Notes: a model not told the origin generated them from the letters alone. A stretch of DNA of 64,000 nt from Escherichia sp. E1V33 (GCF_004211955.1 NZ_RHJI01000021.1:1-64000); one strand, 5' to 3'. Positions 39,691 through 52,110 are shown, counted from the first letter of the stretch. Program-made: numbers and translations.

Positions 39691-40671
39691 TCAGGCGTTG
39701 GCGTCTTTGACTTCGCGGATGATGTCCTGATACTCGCGCAGTTTCTGCGGAGTCATCATACGGCGCTGATCGTCAAGCACTACGCCGCCAACTTCATCGG
39801 CAATATGCTGCGCGGATTGCAGCATCAGTTTGAAGTTTTGCAGTTCATCACCGTAAGACGGCACCTGCATGAAGATGGTGACACCCGGCGTTGTGAAATC
39901 CTTCATTTCAGGATCAAAGGTTCCCGGTTTCACCATATTCGCCAGGCTGAATAACGCCGGGCCGCTGCCATCCGGGCTAAGATGGCGATGATAAATATTC
40001 ATATCGCCAAAGATAAAGCCCGCCTGCTGAATGCTATTAAGAAGCAGTTCACCGTTCAGCTCGCTACCGTGATGCGCCGCGACGTTCATGATGATCACCG
40101 CTTCTTTGCGCTTCGGCTTATCCACCACAGGCGCTGGTTCAGCTACCGGTTCAGGCTGCGGTGCCGCTACAGGTTCCGCGGTCTGGAAAGCCGGCTGCGG
40201 AGCTGTAGGCACCTGCGAAGCAACCGGCTGTTCAGGCTGCGGCGGGTAAGCCGGCTGCTGTACTGGCTGCGGTTGTTGCACTGGCTGCGGTTGCTGAACA
40301 GGCTGCGCTGAATGCGGAGCATGTTGCGGCGGTACCTGCGCTTCAGGCGGCTGCTGGACCGGTTGACGCGGTTGCGCAGACGCATAAGGCGGTTGGTACT
40401 GGTGTTGCGGCGACGGACGAGCAGCCTCATGCTCCTGGGCGTTAGCCGGGGCATGATTTACGCGGTGAACACGAACCTCACCAACGCCCTCATCATCTTC
40501 GACATCCTCGTCATAAGAATCGTCGTCACGTTTTGACTTCATTCGTTTTAGTGGCCGATCGCGAAACATAGAAGATCGTTCTTTACGGCTGGTCCAGAAA
40601 CCATGTACCAGTAAAGCGATTATGGCGATCGCGCCAACAATGATTAATATCAGACGCAAATCCTGCATCAT
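39691..40671 (-). CDS. zipA: ZipA, FtsZ-anchoring division protein
   Basis: The start at 40671 (MMQDLRLIL) is the family start, giving 326 residues. An N-terminal membrane anchor (about 5-27) is followed by a charged segment, a long Pro/Gln linker (about 85-185) and the FtsZ-binding domain (about 186-326, starting [15 protein letters not shown]). It ties the Z-ring to the inner membrane and is essential. The linker holds a short tandem PQPVQQ repeat and differs in length from K-12 (328 residues). Confidence 0.95.
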   Translation of the reverse strand: MMQDLRLILIIVGAIAIIALLVHGFWTSRKERSSMFRDRPLKRMKSKRDDDSYDEDVEDDEGVGEVRVHRVNHAPANAQEHEAARPSPQHQYQPPYASAQPRQPVQQPPEAQVPPQHAPHSAQPVQQPQPVQQPQPVQQPAYPPQPEQPVASQVPTAPQPAFQTAEPVAAPQPEPVAEPAPVVDKPKRKEAVIIMNVAAHHGSELNGELLLNSIQQAGFIFGDMNIYHRHLSPDGSGPALFSLANMVKPGTFDPEMKDFTTPGVTIFMQVPSYGDELQNFKLMLQSAQHIADEVGGVVLDDQRRMMTPQKLREYQDIIREVKDANA

Positions 40672-40900
40672 TATATTCTCTGTTGTTCTAACACCTTGCC
40701 ACCACGGCAAACATTTACTCACTAAGAGTATTTGTCGATTACCTCAAGTGCAAGTGCACTATTAACTTTCACAGCACAAAGATAGATGAAATTGTGCTTT
40801 TTGCTGTTTTTTCGAACATATCCTAACTGTCCATTGCGCAAATACCCGGTAAAATACGCAGAACTTTCCTGGGATTGGTCAAAAGGAGCATATCCTGATT

Positions 40901-41662
40901 ATGGTTTCAACATTCACATCTGCCTCACGCAGCGGTTTTTACTATTTTGCGCAAGGCTGGAAGCTCGTCTCGCAACCTGGGATTCGCCGTTTTGTCATCT
41001 TACCGCTGTTGATCAATATCTTGTTGATGGGAGGCGCGTTCTGGTGGCTCTTTAGCCAACTGGATGTTTGGATCCCGTCGTTAATGAGCCACGTACCTGA
41101 CTGGCTGCAATGGTTGAGCTATTTGCTGTGGCCTGTAGCGGTTATCTCCGTACTACTGGTTTTTGGCTATTTTTTCTCCACTATCGCCAACTGGATTGCC
41201 GCACCATTTAACGGTTTGTTGGCTGAACAACTGGAAGCAAGACTGACTGGCGCTACGCCACCGGATACCGGTATTTTCGGCATCATGAAAGATGTGCCGC
41301 GGATTATGAAACGTGAATGGCAAAAGTTTGCCTGGTATCTGCCGCGCGCGATTGTATTGCTGATCCTTTACTTCATTCCTGGCATTGGGCAAACCGTCGC
41401 TCCGGTGCTGTGGTTCCTGTTCAGCGCCTGGATGTTAGCCATCCAGTACTGCGACTATCCGTTCGATAACCACAAAGTGCCATTCAAAGATATGCGCACT
41501 GCCCTGCGCACGCGTAAAATCGCTAATATGCAGTTTGGTGCTTTAACCAGCCTGTTCACGATGATCCCGGTACTCAACCTGTTCATCATGCCGGTGGCCG
41601 TTTGTGGCGCTACGGCGATGTGGGTCGATTGCTACCGCGCGAAACATGCCTTGTGGCGGTAA
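40901..41662 (+). CDS. cysZ: CysZ, sulfate permease
   Basis: A 253-residue inner-membrane protein with four or so hydrophobic stretches (about 28-52, 68-92, 145-175 and 205-235). It imports sulfate for cysteine synthesis and is feedback-inhibited by sulfite. It is divergent from zipA and lies directly upstream of cysK, 184 bp apart. ATG 40901 follows AAAGGAGCATATCCTGATT. Confidence 0.94.
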   Translation: MVSTFTSASRSGFYYFAQGWKLVSQPGIRRFVILPLLINILLMGGAFWWLFSQLDVWIPSLMSHVPDWLQWLSYLLWPVAVISVLLVFGYFFSTIANWIAAPFNGLLAEQLEARLTGATPPDTGIFGIMKDVPRIMKREWQKFAWYLPRAIVLLILYFIPGIGQTVAPVLWFLFSAWMLAIQYCDYPFDNHKVPFKDMRTALRTRKIANMQFGALTSLFTMIPVLNLFIMPVAVCGATAMWVDCYRAKHALWR

Positions 41663-41846
41663 CAATTTACCGATTATTTTGTAAACATTATGTGTGGAAC
41701 AGGGGTGGCTTATGCCGCCCCTTATTCCATCTTGCGAGTCATTATTTCCCTTCTGCATATAGATATGCTAAATCCTTACTTCCGCATATTCTCTGAGCGG
41801 GTATGCTACCTGTTGTATCCCAATTTCATACAGTTAAGGACAGGCC

Positions 41847-42818
41847 ATGAGTAAGATTTTTGAAGATAACTCGCTGACTATCGGTCATACACCGCTGGTT
41901 CGCCTGAATCGCATCGGTAACGGACGTATTCTGGCGAAGGTGGAATCTCGTAACCCCAGCTTCAGCGTTAAGTGCCGTATCGGTGCCAATATGATTTGGG
42001 ATGCCGAAAAGCGTGGCGTGCTGAAACCTGGCGTTGAACTGGTTGAACCAACCAGCGGCAATACCGGGATTGCACTGGCATATGTGGCTGCCGCTCGCGG
42101 TTATAAACTCACTCTGACCATGCCGGAAACCATGAGTATTGAACGCCGCAAGCTGCTCAAAGCGTTAGGCGCCAATCTGGTGCTAACCGAAGGCGCGAAA
42201 GGGATGAAAGGAGCGATTCAAAAAGCGGAAGAAATTGTCGCCAGCAATCCAGAAAAATACCTGCTGCTGCAACAATTCAGCAATCCGGCAAACCCGGAAA
42301 TTCATGAAAAAACCACCGGTCCCGAGATCTGGGAAGATACCGACGGCCAGGTCGATGTGTTTATTGCCGGGGTAGGCACTGGCGGTACTCTGACCGGCGT
42401 CAGCCGCTACATTAAAGTCACCAAAGGCAAGACTGACCTCATCTCTGTTGCCGTAGAACCAACCGACTCTCCGGTTATTGCCCAGGCGTTGGCAGGTGAA
42501 GAAATCAAACCAGGGCCGCATAAAATCCAGGGCATCGGCGCAGGCTTTATTCCTGCTAACCTTGATCTCAAACTGGTCGACAAAGTTATTGGCATCACCA
42601 ATGAAGAAGCCATCTCTACTGCGCGTCGCCTGATGGAAGAAGAAGGCATTCTTGCCGGGATCTCTTCCGGCGCGGCTGTTGCTGCGGCGTTGAAACTACA
42701 AGAAGATGAAAGCTTTACCAATAAGAATATTGTGGTTATTCTACCATCATCGGGTGAGCGTTATTTAAGCACTGCACTGTTTGCCGATCTCTTTACTGAG
42801 AAAGAATTGCAACAGTAA
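41847..42818 (+). CDS. cysK: CysK, O-acetylserine sulfhydrylase A
   Basis: A 323-residue PLP enzyme making cysteine from O-acetylserine and sulfide. The Schiff-base lysine is K42 in FSVKCR, and the PLP phosphate loop is [10 protein letters not shown] near residue 176. It forms the cysteine synthase complex with CysE and is induced by CysB. A second isozyme, CysM, is encoded at 47138 in this window. Confidence 0.97.
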   Translation: MSKIFEDNSLTIGHTPLVRLNRIGNGRILAKVESRNPSFSVKCRIGANMIWDAEKRGVLKPGVELVEPTSGNTGIALAYVAAARGYKLTLTMPETMSIERRKLLKALGANLVLTEGAKGMKGAIQKAEEIVASNPEKYLLLQQFSNPANPEIHEKTTGPEIWEDTDGQVDVFIAGVGTGGTLTGVSRYIKVTKGKTDLISVAVEPTDSPVIAQALAGEEIKPGPHKIQGIGAGFIPANLDLKLVDKVIGITNEEAISTARRLMEEEGILAGISSGAAVAAALKLQEDESFTNKNIVVILPSSGERYLSTALFADLFTEKELQQ

Positions 42819-42840
42819 TGCCAGCTTGTTAGAAATGCGT

Positions 42841-42869
42841 AAAAAAGCACCTTTTCAGGTGCTTTTTTG
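42841..42869 (+). terminator. cysK terminator
   Basis: AAAGCACC and GGTGCTTT around TTTTCA, followed by TTTT, 22 bp after the stop. Confidence 0.9.
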
Positions 42870-42982
42870 TGGCCTGCTTCAAACTTTCGCCCCTCCTGGC
42901 ATTGATTCAACTTGTCGGAACTGGTATTTAACCTGACTAATTATTTTGATGCGCGAAATTAATCGTTACAGGAAAAGCCTTA

Positions 42983-43000
42983 GCTGAATCGATTTTATGA
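42983..43000. promoter_or_regulatory. Cra (FruR) site of the pts operon
   Basis: GCTGAATCGATTTTATGA contains the Cra-type TGAATCGATT core. It lies about 200 bp before ptsH, where Cra is known to act on the distal pts promoter. The remainder of 42870-43200 is the pts leader with CRP-dependent promoters, which I did not resolve by eye. Confidence 0.7.
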
Positions 43001-43200
43001 TTTGGTTCAAGTCTTCCTTTAGCGGCATAATGTTTAATGACGAACGAAACGTCAGCGGCCAACATCCGCCAGCAATGGACTGTATAGAGCACTTCGTGCG
43101 TCGCGTCTGTTAAAACTGGCGCTAACAATACAGGCTAAAGTCGAACCGCCAGGCTAGACTTTAGTTCCACAACACTAAACCTATAAGTTGGGGAAATACA

Positions 43201-43458
43201 ATGTTCCAGCAAGAAGTTACCATTACCGCTCCGAACGGTCTGCACACCCGCCCTGCTGCCCAGTTTGTAAAAGAAGCTAAGGGCTTCACATCTGAAATTA
43301 CTGTGACTTCTAACGGCAAAAGCGCCAGCGCCAAAAGCCTGTTCAAACTGCAGACTCTGGGCCTGACTCAAGGCACCGTTGTGACTATCTCTGCAGAAGG
43401 CGAAGACGAGCAAAAAGCGGTTGAACATCTGGTTAAACTGATGGCGGAACTCGAGTAA
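43201..43458 (+). CDS. ptsH: HPr phosphocarrier protein
   Basis: The 85-residue HPr has phospho-His H15 in [10 protein letters not shown] and the regulatory-site region SAKSLFKL at S46. It passes phosphate from Enzyme I to IIA components, including Crr and others in this window's region. It is the first gene of ptsH-ptsI-crr, with a long leader upstream and 44 bp to ptsI. Confidence 0.98.
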
Positions 43459-43502
43459 TTTCCCGGGTTCTTTTAAAAATCAGTCACAAGTAAGGTAGGG
43501 TT

Positions 43503-45230
43503 ATGATTTCAGGCATTTTAGCATCCCCGGGTATCGCTTTCGGTAAAGCTCTGCTTTTGAAAGAAGACGAAATCGTCATTGACCGGAAAAAAATTTCTGC
43601 CGACCAGGTTGATCAGGAAGTTGAACGTTTTCTGAGCGGTCGTGCCAAGGCATCTGCCCAGCTGGAAACGATCAAAACGAAAGCTGGTGAAACGTTCGGC
43701 GAAGAAAAAGAAGCCATCTTCGAAGGGCATATTATGTTGCTCGAAGATGAGGAGCTGGAGCAGGAAATCATAGCCCTGATTAAAGATAAGCACATGACCG
43801 CTGATGCAGCTGCTCATGAAGTTATCGAAGGTCAGGCTTCTGCCCTGGAAGAACTGGATGACGAATACCTGAAAGAGCGTGCGGCTGACGTACGTGATAT
43901 CGGTAAGCGCCTGCTGCGCAACATCCTGGGGCTGAAGATTATCGACCTGAGCGCCATTCAGGATGAAGTAATCCTGGTTGCCGCTGACCTGACGCCGTCT
44001 GAAACCGCACAGCTGAACCTGAAGAAGGTGCTGGGTTTCATCACCGACGCGGGTGGCCGGACTTCCCACACCTCTATCATGGCGCGTTCTCTGGAACTAC
44101 CAGCCATCGTGGGTACCGGTAGCGTCACCTCTCAGGTGAAAAACGACGATTATCTGATTCTGGATGCCGTAAACAATCAGGTTTATGTCAATCCAACCAA
44201 TGAAGTTATTGATAAACTGCGCGCCGTTCAGGAGCAAGTTGCTTCTGAGAAAGCAGAGCTTGCTAAACTGAAAGATCTGCCAGCTATTACGCTGGACGGT
44301 CACCAGGTCGAAGTGTGCGCTAACATCGGTACTGTTCGTGACGTTGAGGGTGCAGAGCGTAACGGCGCTGAAGGCGTTGGTCTGTATCGTACCGAATTCC
44401 TGTTCATGGACCGCGACGCGCTGCCAACTGAAGAAGAACAGTTTGCTGCTTACAAAGCGGTGGCTGAGGCGTGTGGCTCACAGGCAGTTATTGTTCGTAC
44501 CATGGACATTGGCGGCGATAAAGAGCTGCCGTATATGAACTTCCCGAAAGAAGAAAACCCGTTCCTCGGCTGGCGTGCTATCCGTATCGCGATGGATCGT
44601 AAAGAGATCCTGCGCGATCAGCTTCGCGCTATCCTGCGCGCCTCTGCTTTCGGTAAATTGCGCATCATGTTCCCGATGATCATCTCTGTTGAAGAAGTGC
44701 GTGCACTGCGCAAAGAGATCGAAATCTACAAACAGGAACTGCGCGACGAAGGTAAAGCGTTTGACGAGTCAATTGAAATTGGCGTAATGGTGGAAACACC
44801 GGCTGCCGCAACAATTGCACGTCATTTAGCCAAAGAAGTTGATTTCTTTAGTATCGGCACCAATGATTTAACGCAGTACACTCTGGCAGTTGACCGTGGT
44901 AATGATATGATTTCACACCTTTACCAGCCAATGTCACCGTCCGTGCTGAACTTGATCAAGCAAGTTATTGATGCTTCTCATGCTGAAGGCAAATGGACAG
45001 GTATGTGCGGTGAGCTTGCTGGCGATGAACGTGCTACACTTCTGTTGCTGGGGATGGGTCTGGACGAATTCTCTATGAGCGCCATTTCTATCCCGCGCAT
45101 TAAGAAGATTATCCGTAACACGAACTTCGAAGATGCGAAGGTGTTAGCAGAGCAGGCTCTTGCTCAACCGACAACGGACGAGTTAATGACGCTGGTTAAC
45201 AAGTTCATTGAAGAAAAAACAATCTGCTAA
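43503..45230 (+). CDS. ptsI: PTS Enzyme I
   Basis: The 575-residue Enzyme I has phospho-His H189 in [12 protein letters not shown]. The PEP-binding domain has [20 protein letters not shown] and the C-terminal CGELAG Cys. It transfers phosphate from PEP to HPr. Internal promoters for crr are known to lie near its 3' end. Its EI domain is paralogous to that of FryA at 18-20 kb. Confidence 0.98.
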   Translation: MISGILASPGIAFGKALLLKEDEIVIDRKKISADQVDQEVERFLSGRAKASAQLETIKTKAGETFGEEKEAIFEGHIMLLEDEELEQEIIALIKDKHMTADAAAHEVIEGQASALEELDDEYLKERAADVRDIGKRLLRNILGLKIIDLSAIQDEVILVAADLTPSETAQLNLKKVLGFITDAGGRTSHTSIMARSLELPAIVGTGSVTSQVKNDDYLILDAVNNQVYVNPTNEVIDKLRAVQEQVASEKAELAKLKDLPAITLDGHQVEVCANIGTVRDVEGAERNGAEGVGLYRTEFLFMDRDALPTEEEQFAAYKAVAEACGSQAVIVRTMDIGGDKELPYMNFPKEENPFLGWRAIRIAMDRKEILRDQLRAILRASAFGKLRIMFPMIISVEEVRALRKEIEIYKQELRDEGKAFDESIEIGVMVETPAAATIARHLAKEVDFFSIGTNDLTQYTLAVDRGNDMISHLYQPMSPSVLNLIKQVIDASHAEGKWTGMCGELAGDERATLLLLGMGLDEFSMSAISIPRIKKIIRNTNFEDAKVLAEQALAQPTTDELMTLVNKFIEEKTIC

Positions 45231-45270
45231 TCCACGAGATGCGGCCCAATTTACTGCTTAGGAGAAGATC

Positions 45271-45780
45271 ATGGGTTTGTTCGATAAACTGAAATCTCTG
45301 GTTTCCGACGACAAGAAGGATACCGGAACTATTGAGATCGTTGCTCCCCTCTCTGGCGAGATCGTCAATATCGAAGACGTGCCGGATGTCGTTTTTGCGG
45401 AAAAAATCGTTGGTGATGGTATTGCTATCAAACCAACTGGCAACAAAATGGTCGCTCCGGTTGACGGCACCATTGGTAAAATCTTTGAAACCAACCACGC
45501 GTTCTCTATCGAATCTGATAGCGGCGTTGAGTTGTTCGTTCACTTCGGTATCGACACTGTTGAACTGAAAGGCGAAGGCTTCAAGCGTATTGCTGAAGAA
45601 GGTCAGCGCGTGAAAGTTGGCGATACTGTGATTGAATTCGATCTCCCGCTGCTGGAAGAGAAAGCCAAGTCTACCCTGACTCCGGTTGTAATCTCCAACA
45701 TGGACGAAATCAAAGAACTGATCAAACTGTCCGGTAGCGTGACTGTGGGTGAAACTCCGGTTATTCGCATCAAGAAATAA
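45271..45780 (+). CDS. crr: EIIA-Glc (Crr)
   Basis: The 169-residue IIA protein has H76 and phospho-acceptor H91 (residue 90 without Met) in [12 protein letters not shown]. It phosphorylates PtsG and several other permeases, including MurP encoded at 55.0 kb. It controls adenylate cyclase and inducer exclusion. It is the last gene of the pts operon, followed by a terminator. Confidence 0.98.
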   Translation: MGLFDKLKSLVSDDKKDTGTIEIVAPLSGEIVNIEDVPDVVFAEKIVGDGIAIKPTGNKMVAPVDGTIGKIFETNHAFSIESDSGVELFVHFGIDTVELKGEGFKRIAEEGQRVKVGDTVIEFDLPLLEEKAKSTLTPVVISNMDEIKELIKLSGSVTVGETPVIRIKK

Positions 45781-45795
45781 TTCTTGCCGCAGTGA

Positions 45796-45824
45796 AAAAT
45801 GGCGCCGATGGGCGCCATTTTTTT
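45796..45824. terminator. crr/pdxK terminator
   Basis: AATGGCGCC and GGCGCCATT around GATG, with T residues on one side and A residues on the other. It works for crr and overlaps the last codons of convergent pdxK. Confidence 0.88.
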
Positions 45825-46674
45825 ATGCTTCCGTCAGGGGCGGCAAAATCAATTCATCACTACCATGCTGCTGGGTATAGCGCATCACCTCCAGCACGCG
45901 TAATCCTGCGCTATGTACCGCGTCAGCTAATTCCTTACCTTTCAACAAACCACTGATAAGCTGGGCGCAAAACAGATCGCCTGTTCCTTTAAGGTCCGTC
46001 TTTACCCGAGAATGGGAAATGACATTCACGCTGTCGGCACTGACCACCACCACCTGCATCTCCTGATTTTCTTCGTTACCGGAGGCGCTGGTAATAACCA
46101 CCCATTTTAAGGTGTCTGAAAGCAAACTTTTTGCTGCTGCAATGGCACTGTCGAGATCGCGGCAGTTTTTACCGGTCAGGATTTCTAGCTCAAAGATATT
46201 TGGCGTAATTCCCTGCGCCAATGGCAACAAATATTGCCGATATGCCTCCGGAAGATCAGGTTTGACGTAGATACCGCTATCAATATCGCCAATGACCGGA
46301 TCGACCATAATCAATAAGTCAGGATGGTTTTCGCGTAATACAGTCAACCACTCGGCAAGAATTTTGATTTGCGACGCGGTTCCCATATAACCCGTGGTGA
46401 CAGCACGCAGCTGGCGCAGTGCATCGCGCTCCTGCAGTGCGCGTAAATAGCCGCTAAACCATTCGTCCGGAATCGCACCACCGTAGAACGTGTCATAATG
46501 GGGCGTATTGCTGAGCAACACGGTCGGCACGGCAAAGACATTCAGGCCGTTCTGTTTAATAGCAGGCACGGCGATGCTGTTGCCTACGCTGCCATACACC
46601 ACCTGCGACTGCACCGCGACAATATCCGCCTGCAACGCTCTGCTCTTATCGTTAAACAACAACAAACTACTCAT
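45823..46674 (-). CDS. pdxK: PdxK, pyridoxal/pyridoxine/pyridoxamine kinase
   Basis: A 283-residue ribokinase-fold enzyme. It shows [16 protein letters not shown] near the N-terminus, [11 protein letters not shown] in the middle, and the catalytic-Asp segment [15 protein letters not shown] near residue 235. It phosphorylates B6 vitamers in the salvage route to PLP, the cofactor of several enzymes in this window. It is convergent with crr. Confidence 0.95.
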   Translation of the reverse strand: MSSLLLFNDKSRALQADIVAVQSQVVYGSVGNSIAVPAIKQNGLNVFAVPTVLLSNTPHYDTFYGGAIPDEWFSGYLRALQERDALRQLRAVTTGYMGTASQIKILAEWLTVLRENHPDLLIMVDPVIGDIDSGIYVKPDLPEAYRQYLLPLAQGITPNIFELEILTGKNCRDLDSAIAAAKSLLSDTLKWVVITSASGNEENQEMQVVVVSADSVNVISHSRVKTDLKGTGDLFCAQLISGLLKGKELADAVHSAGLRVLEVMRYTQQHGSDELILPPLTEA

Positions 46675-46753
46675 TTAATTTTTCTCCTTGCCGATGATCC
46701 TCATCGCATCCCAACCGAAACTTTACCTGATTTTGGCAGTCAAATCGGCTATC

Positions 46754-47137
<384 letters not shown>

Positions 47138-47149
<12 letters not shown>

Positions 47150-48049
47150 GCCCTGGCTAAAGTGCTCCTCACCAAATACCCCAGTGGAAAGGTAGCGATC
47201 GCCGCGATCGCAAATGATCGCCACCACCACCGCACCGGGGTTGGCTTTTGCCACGCGTATCGCGCCAGCAACCGCGCCGCCAGAGCTTACGCCGCAGAAA
47301 ATCCCTTCGCGCACCGCCAGTTCACGCATGGTGTTTTCTGCATCGCGCTGATGAATATCCAGCACCTCATCCACCAGAGAAGCGTTGAAAATCCCTGGCA
47401 TATACTCCGCCGGCCAGCGGCGAATGCCCGGAATACTGCTGCCCTCTTCCGGCTGTAGGCCGACAATCGTCACCGGTTTGGATTGCTCGCGCATAAAGCG
47501 TGACACGCCGGTGATGGTGCCAGTCGTCCCCATGCTGGAAACAAAATGCGTAATACGACCTCCAGTTTGCTGCCAGATTTCCGGCCCGGTGGTGGTGTAA
47601 TGGGCGTAGGGATTGTCAGGATTGTTAAACTGATCGAGTAGTTTACCTTCACCACGATTCGCCATCTCCAGCGCCAGATCGCGTGCCCCTTCCATGCCCT
47701 GCTCTTTGGTGACCAGAATCAGCTCCGCACCGTAGGCACGCATCGCCGCACGGCGTTCCTGGCTCATGTTGTCGGGCATCAGCAATTTCATGCGATAGCC
47801 TTTAAGCGCGGCAATCATTGCCAGCGCAATGCCTGTGTTACCACTGGTGGCTTCGATTAACACATCACCCGGTTTGATTTCCCCGCGCTTTTCCGCCTCG
47901 ACAATCATCGATAGCGCGGCACGATCTTTCACCGAACCAGCCGGATTATTGCCTTCCAGTTTTAACCAGACTTCACTGCCGTTGTCCGGCCCCATTCGCT
48001 GTAATTTCACCAGAGGCGTATTGCCAATTGTTTGTTCTAATGTACTCAC
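47138..48049 (-). CDS. cysM: CysM, O-acetylserine sulfhydrylase B
   Basis: A 303-residue PLP enzyme with Schiff-base lysine K41 in AGSVKDRAA and phosphate loop [10 protein letters not shown]. It accepts sulfide and also thiosulfate, giving S-sulfocysteine, which fits its place after the thiosulfate transporter genes. A terminator and a REP lie between cysA and cysM, so its expression should be partly separate from cysPTWA. Confidence 0.96.
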
Positions 48050-48072
48050 GTTCTCTATCCATACGTGGTGTT

Positions 48073-48108
48073 ACCTGATGCGACGCTTGCGCGTCTTATC
48101 AGGCCTAC
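48073..48108. repeat. REP element between cysA and cysM
   Basis: A palindromic unit starting CCTGATGCGAC and ending TTATCAGGCCTAC, 24 bp upstream of the cysM start codon. Confidence 0.85.
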
Positions 48109-48114
48109 ACCATT

Positions 48115-48147
48115 AAAAAGCCCGGATCGCGGGATGCGCCTCCGGGC
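48115..48147 (-). terminator. cysA terminator
   Basis: On the minus strand GCCCGGA (48147-48141) pairs with TCCGGGC (48126-48120), followed by TTTTT. It lies 22 bp after cysA. Confidence 0.75.
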
Positions 48148-48168
48148 GTTTAACATTCATTCAACCTA

Positions 48169-49266
48169 TCAGGCGCTTTGCGCGAGAGCAAGTTCCTCAT
48201 CGCGGGTTTCAATACGCTCGTCGCCGTTATACAGCCGCGCATGTTGCAGCCCAACGAACAAACGATCGCCGCGCACCGGCGCATCATCGCCACGCATCAC
48301 CACGGTAAGCGGGTCTTCATACCACCCCAGCGGCTGCACAACTAATTGGGTGTAGTGGCCTTTCGGGCTGGCTTCCAGTACCTGTACCGGCAGCGGCGAA
48401 TCGAGGCTGGTACGGCGGCTGATATCCACTTCCCACGGGCGCAGGAAAAGATCCACTGGCCCCTGATACGCAGGCGTGTAGCCCAGCGGCCAGCGATGTG
48501 CGCCAACGTGGAACTGCCCGCCGCGAATCGTTCCCTGCAGGCGGTTTACTTCGCCCATAAACTCGAGCACAAAACGGGTCGCCGGTTCGCGCCATACCTG
48601 ATCCGGTTCATCGGCCTGTTCGATATTGCCCTGGCTCATCACCACCACGCGGTTGGCGACTTCCATCGCCTCTTCCTGGTCGTGAGTGACGAACACGCTG
48701 GTGAATTTCAGTTCTTCGTGGAGTTGACGCAGCCAGCGACGCAGCTCTTTACGCACCTGCGCATCCAGCGCGCCAAACGGTTCATCAAGCAGCAGAATTT
48801 GCGGTTCTACAGCCAGCGCGCGCGCCAGCGCCACACGCTGTTTCTGGCCGCCGGAAAGCTGCGCCGGATAACGATCCGCCAGATGAGCAAGCTGCACCAT
48901 TTCCAGCAATTTTGTCACTTTCGCTTTGATCGTCGCGGCATTCGGGCGCTCGCGACGCGGCAGCACCGTCAGGCCAAAAGCGATATTGTCGAATACCGTC
49001 ATATGGCGGAACAGCGCGTAATGCTGGAACACGAAACCGACTTTACGATCGCGGGCGTGCAGGCGGCTAACGTCGGTACCGTGAAAGCGAATATGCCCGC
49101 TGGTTTGATGCTCCAGCCCGGCAATAATGCGCAGCAGCGTGGTTTTCCCGGAACCGGACGGCCCCAGCAACGCGACCATCTGACCAGAAGGAATATCCAG
49201 TGAGATATCGTTCAGCACCTGGGTGCGACCAAACGACTTCTTAATATTGGCAATCTCAATGCTCAT
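48169..49266 (-). CDS. cysA: CysA, sulfate/thiosulfate ABC transporter ATPase
   Basis: A 365-residue ATPase. Walker A is [13 protein letters not shown] (about 34-46), the ABC signature is [15 protein letters not shown] (about 135), Walker B is [12 protein letters not shown], and the H-loop is [11 protein letters not shown]-terminal TOBE-like domain follows from about residue 240. It powers import by CysT and CysW. It overlaps cysW by 11 bp. Confidence 0.97.
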   Translation of the reverse strand: MSIEIANIKKSFGRTQVLNDISLDIPSGQMVALLGPSGSGKTTLLRIIAGLEHQTSGHIRFHGTDVSRLHARDRKVGFVFQHYALFRHMTVFDNIAFGLTVLPRRERPNAATIKAKVTKLLEMVQLAHLADRYPAQLSGGQKQRVALARALAVEPQILLLDEPFGALDAQVRKELRRWLRQLHEELKFTSVFVTHDQEEAMEVANRVVVMSQGNIEQADEPDQVWREPATRFVLEFMGEVNRLQGTIRGGQFHVGAHRWPLGYTPAYQGPVDLFLRPWEVDISRRTSLDSPLPVQVLEASPKGHYTQLVVQPLGWYEDPLTVVMRGDDAPVRGDRLFVGLQHARLYNGDERIETRDEELALAQSA

Positions 49267-50131
49267 GATGTTCCTCCTGCTGCGCGCGTTTTTCCTGATT
49301 CTCCAGGCGCCACTGCAACATACTCTTTAAAAACAGGGTGATAATCGCCATCAGCGTCAACAGCGCGGCGGCGGTAAAGGAGCCGACTGTGTTGTAGTCC
49401 TGCTCCAGCAATTCAATCTGTAACGGCAGCGAAAGTGTTTCGCCACGAATCGAGCCGGAAACCACCGACACCGCGCCAAACTCGCCAATCGCGCGGGCGT
49501 TGGTCAGCACTACGCCATAAAGCAGCGCCCAGCGGATGTTCGGCAATGTGACGCGGCGGAACATCTGCCAACCGGACGCGCCAAGCAAAATCGCCGCTTC
49601 GTCTTCCTGGCTACCCTGGCTTAACATCACTGGCACCAGCTCGCGCACCACAAACGGACACGTCACGAAGATGGTCACCAGTACCATTCCCGGCCAGGAG
49701 AACATAATTTGCAGATTATGTTCATCCAGCCAGCCGCCCAGCGGGCCGTTAGAGCCGTAAAACAACAGATACACCAGACCGGCAACCACCGGCGACACGG
49801 CAAACGGAATATCCAGCAGCGTCAGCAGCAACTGGCGTCCGGGGAAGTTAAAGCGCGTCACCAGCCACGCCAGCAGAATGCCGAACACCAGATTTACCGG
49901 CACGGCAATCAACGCAATCATCACCGTCAGCCAGATAGCGTGCAGCATGTCCGGATCGGCCAGATTTTGTAAAACCGGCATCAGACCTTTACTGAACGCA
50001 TGCACGAAGATGTAAATCATCGGCACCAGCAGGATGAACGCCGAAACCAGCATCCCGATGCCAATCAGAAACCATTTGCCCCAGTTAATCGGGCGCGCGC
50101 CATAACGCTTCAATTGTGTCACTTCCGCCAT
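49256..50131 (-). CDS. cysW: CysW, sulfate/thiosulfate ABC transporter permease
   Basis: A 291-residue permease with six membrane helices. The EAA loop is visible as [24 protein letters not shown] near residue 180. It pairs with CysT. Its start overlaps the cysT stop by one base, showing tight coupling. Confidence 0.96.
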   Translation of the reverse strand: MAEVTQLKRYGARPINWGKWFLIGIGMLVSAFILLVPMIYIFVHAFSKGLMPVLQNLADPDMLHAIWLTVMIALIAVPVNLVFGILLAWLVTRFNFPGRQLLLTLLDIPFAVSPVVAGLVYLLFYGSNGPLGGWLDEHNLQIMFSWPGMVLVTIFVTCPFVVRELVPVMLSQGSQEDEAAILLGASGWQMFRRVTLPNIRWALLYGVVLTNARAIGEFGAVSVVSGSIRGETLSLPLQIELLEQDYNTVGSFTAAALLTLMAIITLFLKSMLQWRLENQEKRAQQEEHHEH

Positions 50132-50964
50132 TAATGACCTACCACACGCCGACCAAAGCGACTTTGCAGAGTGTTAATTGAGAACAGCAGCAGCAGGGAT
50201 GCCGCGAGGATCACCGAAGCAATCGCGCTCGCCGCCGGGTAATCAAACTCCTGCAAGCGCACAAAGATCATCAGCGACGTCACTTCTGTCTTCCAGGCGA
50301 TATTCCCGGCGATAAAAATCACCGCGCCAAATTCACCAAGACTACGGGTAAACGACAGAGCCACGCCCGCCACCAGCGCCGGAGAAAGTTCCGGCAGCAC
50401 CACTTTGCAGAAGCTCTGCCAGCGCGTTGCACCAAGCGTTTCCGCCGCTTCTTCATATTCCGGGCCTAACTCTTCCAGCACCGGCTGCACGGTACGCACC
50501 ACAAACGGAATGCTGGTAAAGGCCATCGCCACCGCAATCCCAAGCCAGGTATAGGTGACTTTGATATCAAACTTCGCCAGCCATTCACCGTAAAAACCGT
50601 TTACGGAAAAGAGCGAGGCCAGCGTCAGACCAGCGACCGCCGTCGGCAGCGCGAACGGTAAATCCATCAGCGCATCAAGCAGCGTGCGGCCAGGGAAGCG
50701 ATAGCGGGTTAAAATCCACGCCATCAGCAGGCCGAAAACGCCGTTAAAAATTGATGCCACAAACGCCGACAGCAGCGTCACTTTGTAGGCCGCGACCACC
50801 TGCGGGTTGGTGATCACCTCCCAGTACTGCGCCCAGCTCATCTGGGCCAGCTGCATCACCAGCGCGGAGAGCGGCAGCAGCAAAATCAGGCACACAAACA
50901 GCAGACTGGTGCCGAGGCTTAAGGTAAAGCCCGGCAGCACACGTCTGGAAGAGACAGCAAACAT
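50131..50964 (-). CDS. cysT: CysT (CysU), sulfate/thiosulfate ABC transporter permease
   Basis: A 277-residue permease with six helices and an EAA loop (EYEEAAETLGATRWQSFCKVVLPEL near residue 155). It forms the channel with CysW. Its start shares a base with the cysP stop. Confidence 0.96.
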   Translation of the reverse strand: MFAVSSRRVLPGFTLSLGTSLLFVCLILLLPLSALVMQLAQMSWAQYWEVITNPQVVAAYKVTLLSAFVASIFNGVFGLLMAWILTRYRFPGRTLLDALMDLPFALPTAVAGLTLASLFSVNGFYGEWLAKFDIKVTYTWLGIAVAMAFTSIPFVVRTVQPVLEELGPEYEEAAETLGATRWQSFCKVVLPELSPALVAGVALSFTRSLGEFGAVIFIAGNIAWKTEVTSLMIFVRLQEFDYPAASAIASVILAASLLLLFSINTLQSRFGRRVVGH

Positions 50965-51980
50965 CAGTTACGCCCCGCCGCTAACAGCTTGTCTAACTCG
51001 CCGCCGCTGGTGAAGTGGGTTTTCATCACTTCCGGCCAGGAGCCAAATTTGTCTTCCACGCGGAACAACTCGGTCTGCGGGAATTTGTCTTTCAGTTTGT
51101 CCATGACTTCCGGGTTGTTTACGCGGTAGTAATAGTCGGTGATGATGGTTTGCGCCTGCGGGCTGTAGAGCCAGTTCAGGTAGGCTTTTGCGGCTTTTTC
51201 CGTACCGTTGGCCTGCACGTTTTTATCGACCCACCCCACCGGGAATTCCGCCAGAATGTTGGTTTTCGGAATCACCACTTCAAAGCCCTGCGCTTCATAT
51301 TGTTTACGAATGTTGTTCACTTCCGATTCAAAGCTAATCAGCACATCGCCCAGCCCGCGCTCGGCAAAGGTGGTGGTCGCGCCACGACCGCCGGTATCGA
51401 ACACTTCAACGTTTTTCAGGAACTGAGTCATAAACTGTTCTGTTTTGGCTTTGTCACCACCGTCAGCTTTATCCGCTGCGCCCCATGCCGCCAGATAGGT
51501 GTAACGCGCGTTACCGGAGGTTTTCGGGTTCGGGAAAATCAGTTTCACGTCGGAGCGCACCAGGTCGTTCCAGTCGTGGATATTCTTCGGGTTACCCTTA
51601 CGCACCAGGAAGCCCATGGTGGAGTAGAACGGCGAGCTATTATTCGGCAGGCGCGACTGCCAGTCCGCCGGGATCAGCTTGCCTTTGTCATGCAGGATTT
51701 GTACGTCGGTCACCTGGTTATAAGTGACAACGTCGGCTTTTAAGCCCTGCAAAATCGCCAGCGCCTGTTTTGATGACCCGGCATGAGATTGTTTAATTGT
51801 CAGTTTGTCGCCGCCGTTATCTTTTGCCCATTGTTGCTCAAACGGCGGATTCAGGGCGGCAAACAGCTCGCGGGAGACGTCATAAGAACTGTTCAGCAGT
51901 TCCGTTGCCTGTACATGGCCCACCAGCAGGAGAGAAGCGACCAGCGCGAGTGAGTTCTTTTTCAGTAAGTTAACGGCCAT
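50964..51980 (-). CDS. cysP: CysP, periplasmic thiosulfate-binding protein
   Basis: A 338-residue binding protein with a signal peptide (residues 1-25, [16 protein letters not shown]). The family segments [20 protein letters not shown] and [13 protein letters not shown] are ligand-binding loops. It delivers thiosulfate and sulfate to CysTWA. It is the first gene of the operon; CysB-dependent promoter sequences should lie in the AT-rich 51981-52110. Confidence 0.96.
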   Translation of the reverse strand: MAVNLLKKNSLALVASLLLVGHVQATELLNSSYDVSRELFAALNPPFEQQWAKDNGGDKLTIKQSHAGSSKQALAILQGLKADVVTYNQVTDVQILHDKGKLIPADWQSRLPNNSSPFYSTMGFLVRKGNPKNIHDWNDLVRSDVKLIFPNPKTSGNARYTYLAAWGAADKADGGDKAKTEQFMTQFLKNVEVFDTGGRGATTTFAERGLGDVLISFESEVNNIRKQYEAQGFEVVIPKTNILAEFPVGWVDKNVQANGTEKAAKAYLNWLYSPQAQTIITDYYYRVNNPEVMDKLKDKFPQTELFRVEDKFGSWPEVMKTHFTSGGELDKLLAAGRN

Positions 51981-52110
51981 TGCGCACCCTTATAAATTTA
52001 ATGACTTTCTAATAGCCATCATATTTATAACGGACATGAAAGGAGTAACGGTTTTATATACCGTTTGGTGATTTGGAAGTTGAAAAGGGAATAAGAACCG
52101 GGTTCAAGAC

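Noticed and set aside
48346..49203. 285-codon plus-strand frame inside cysA
   Set aside because: It is antisense to a clear ABC ATPase; the product has no recognisable fold.
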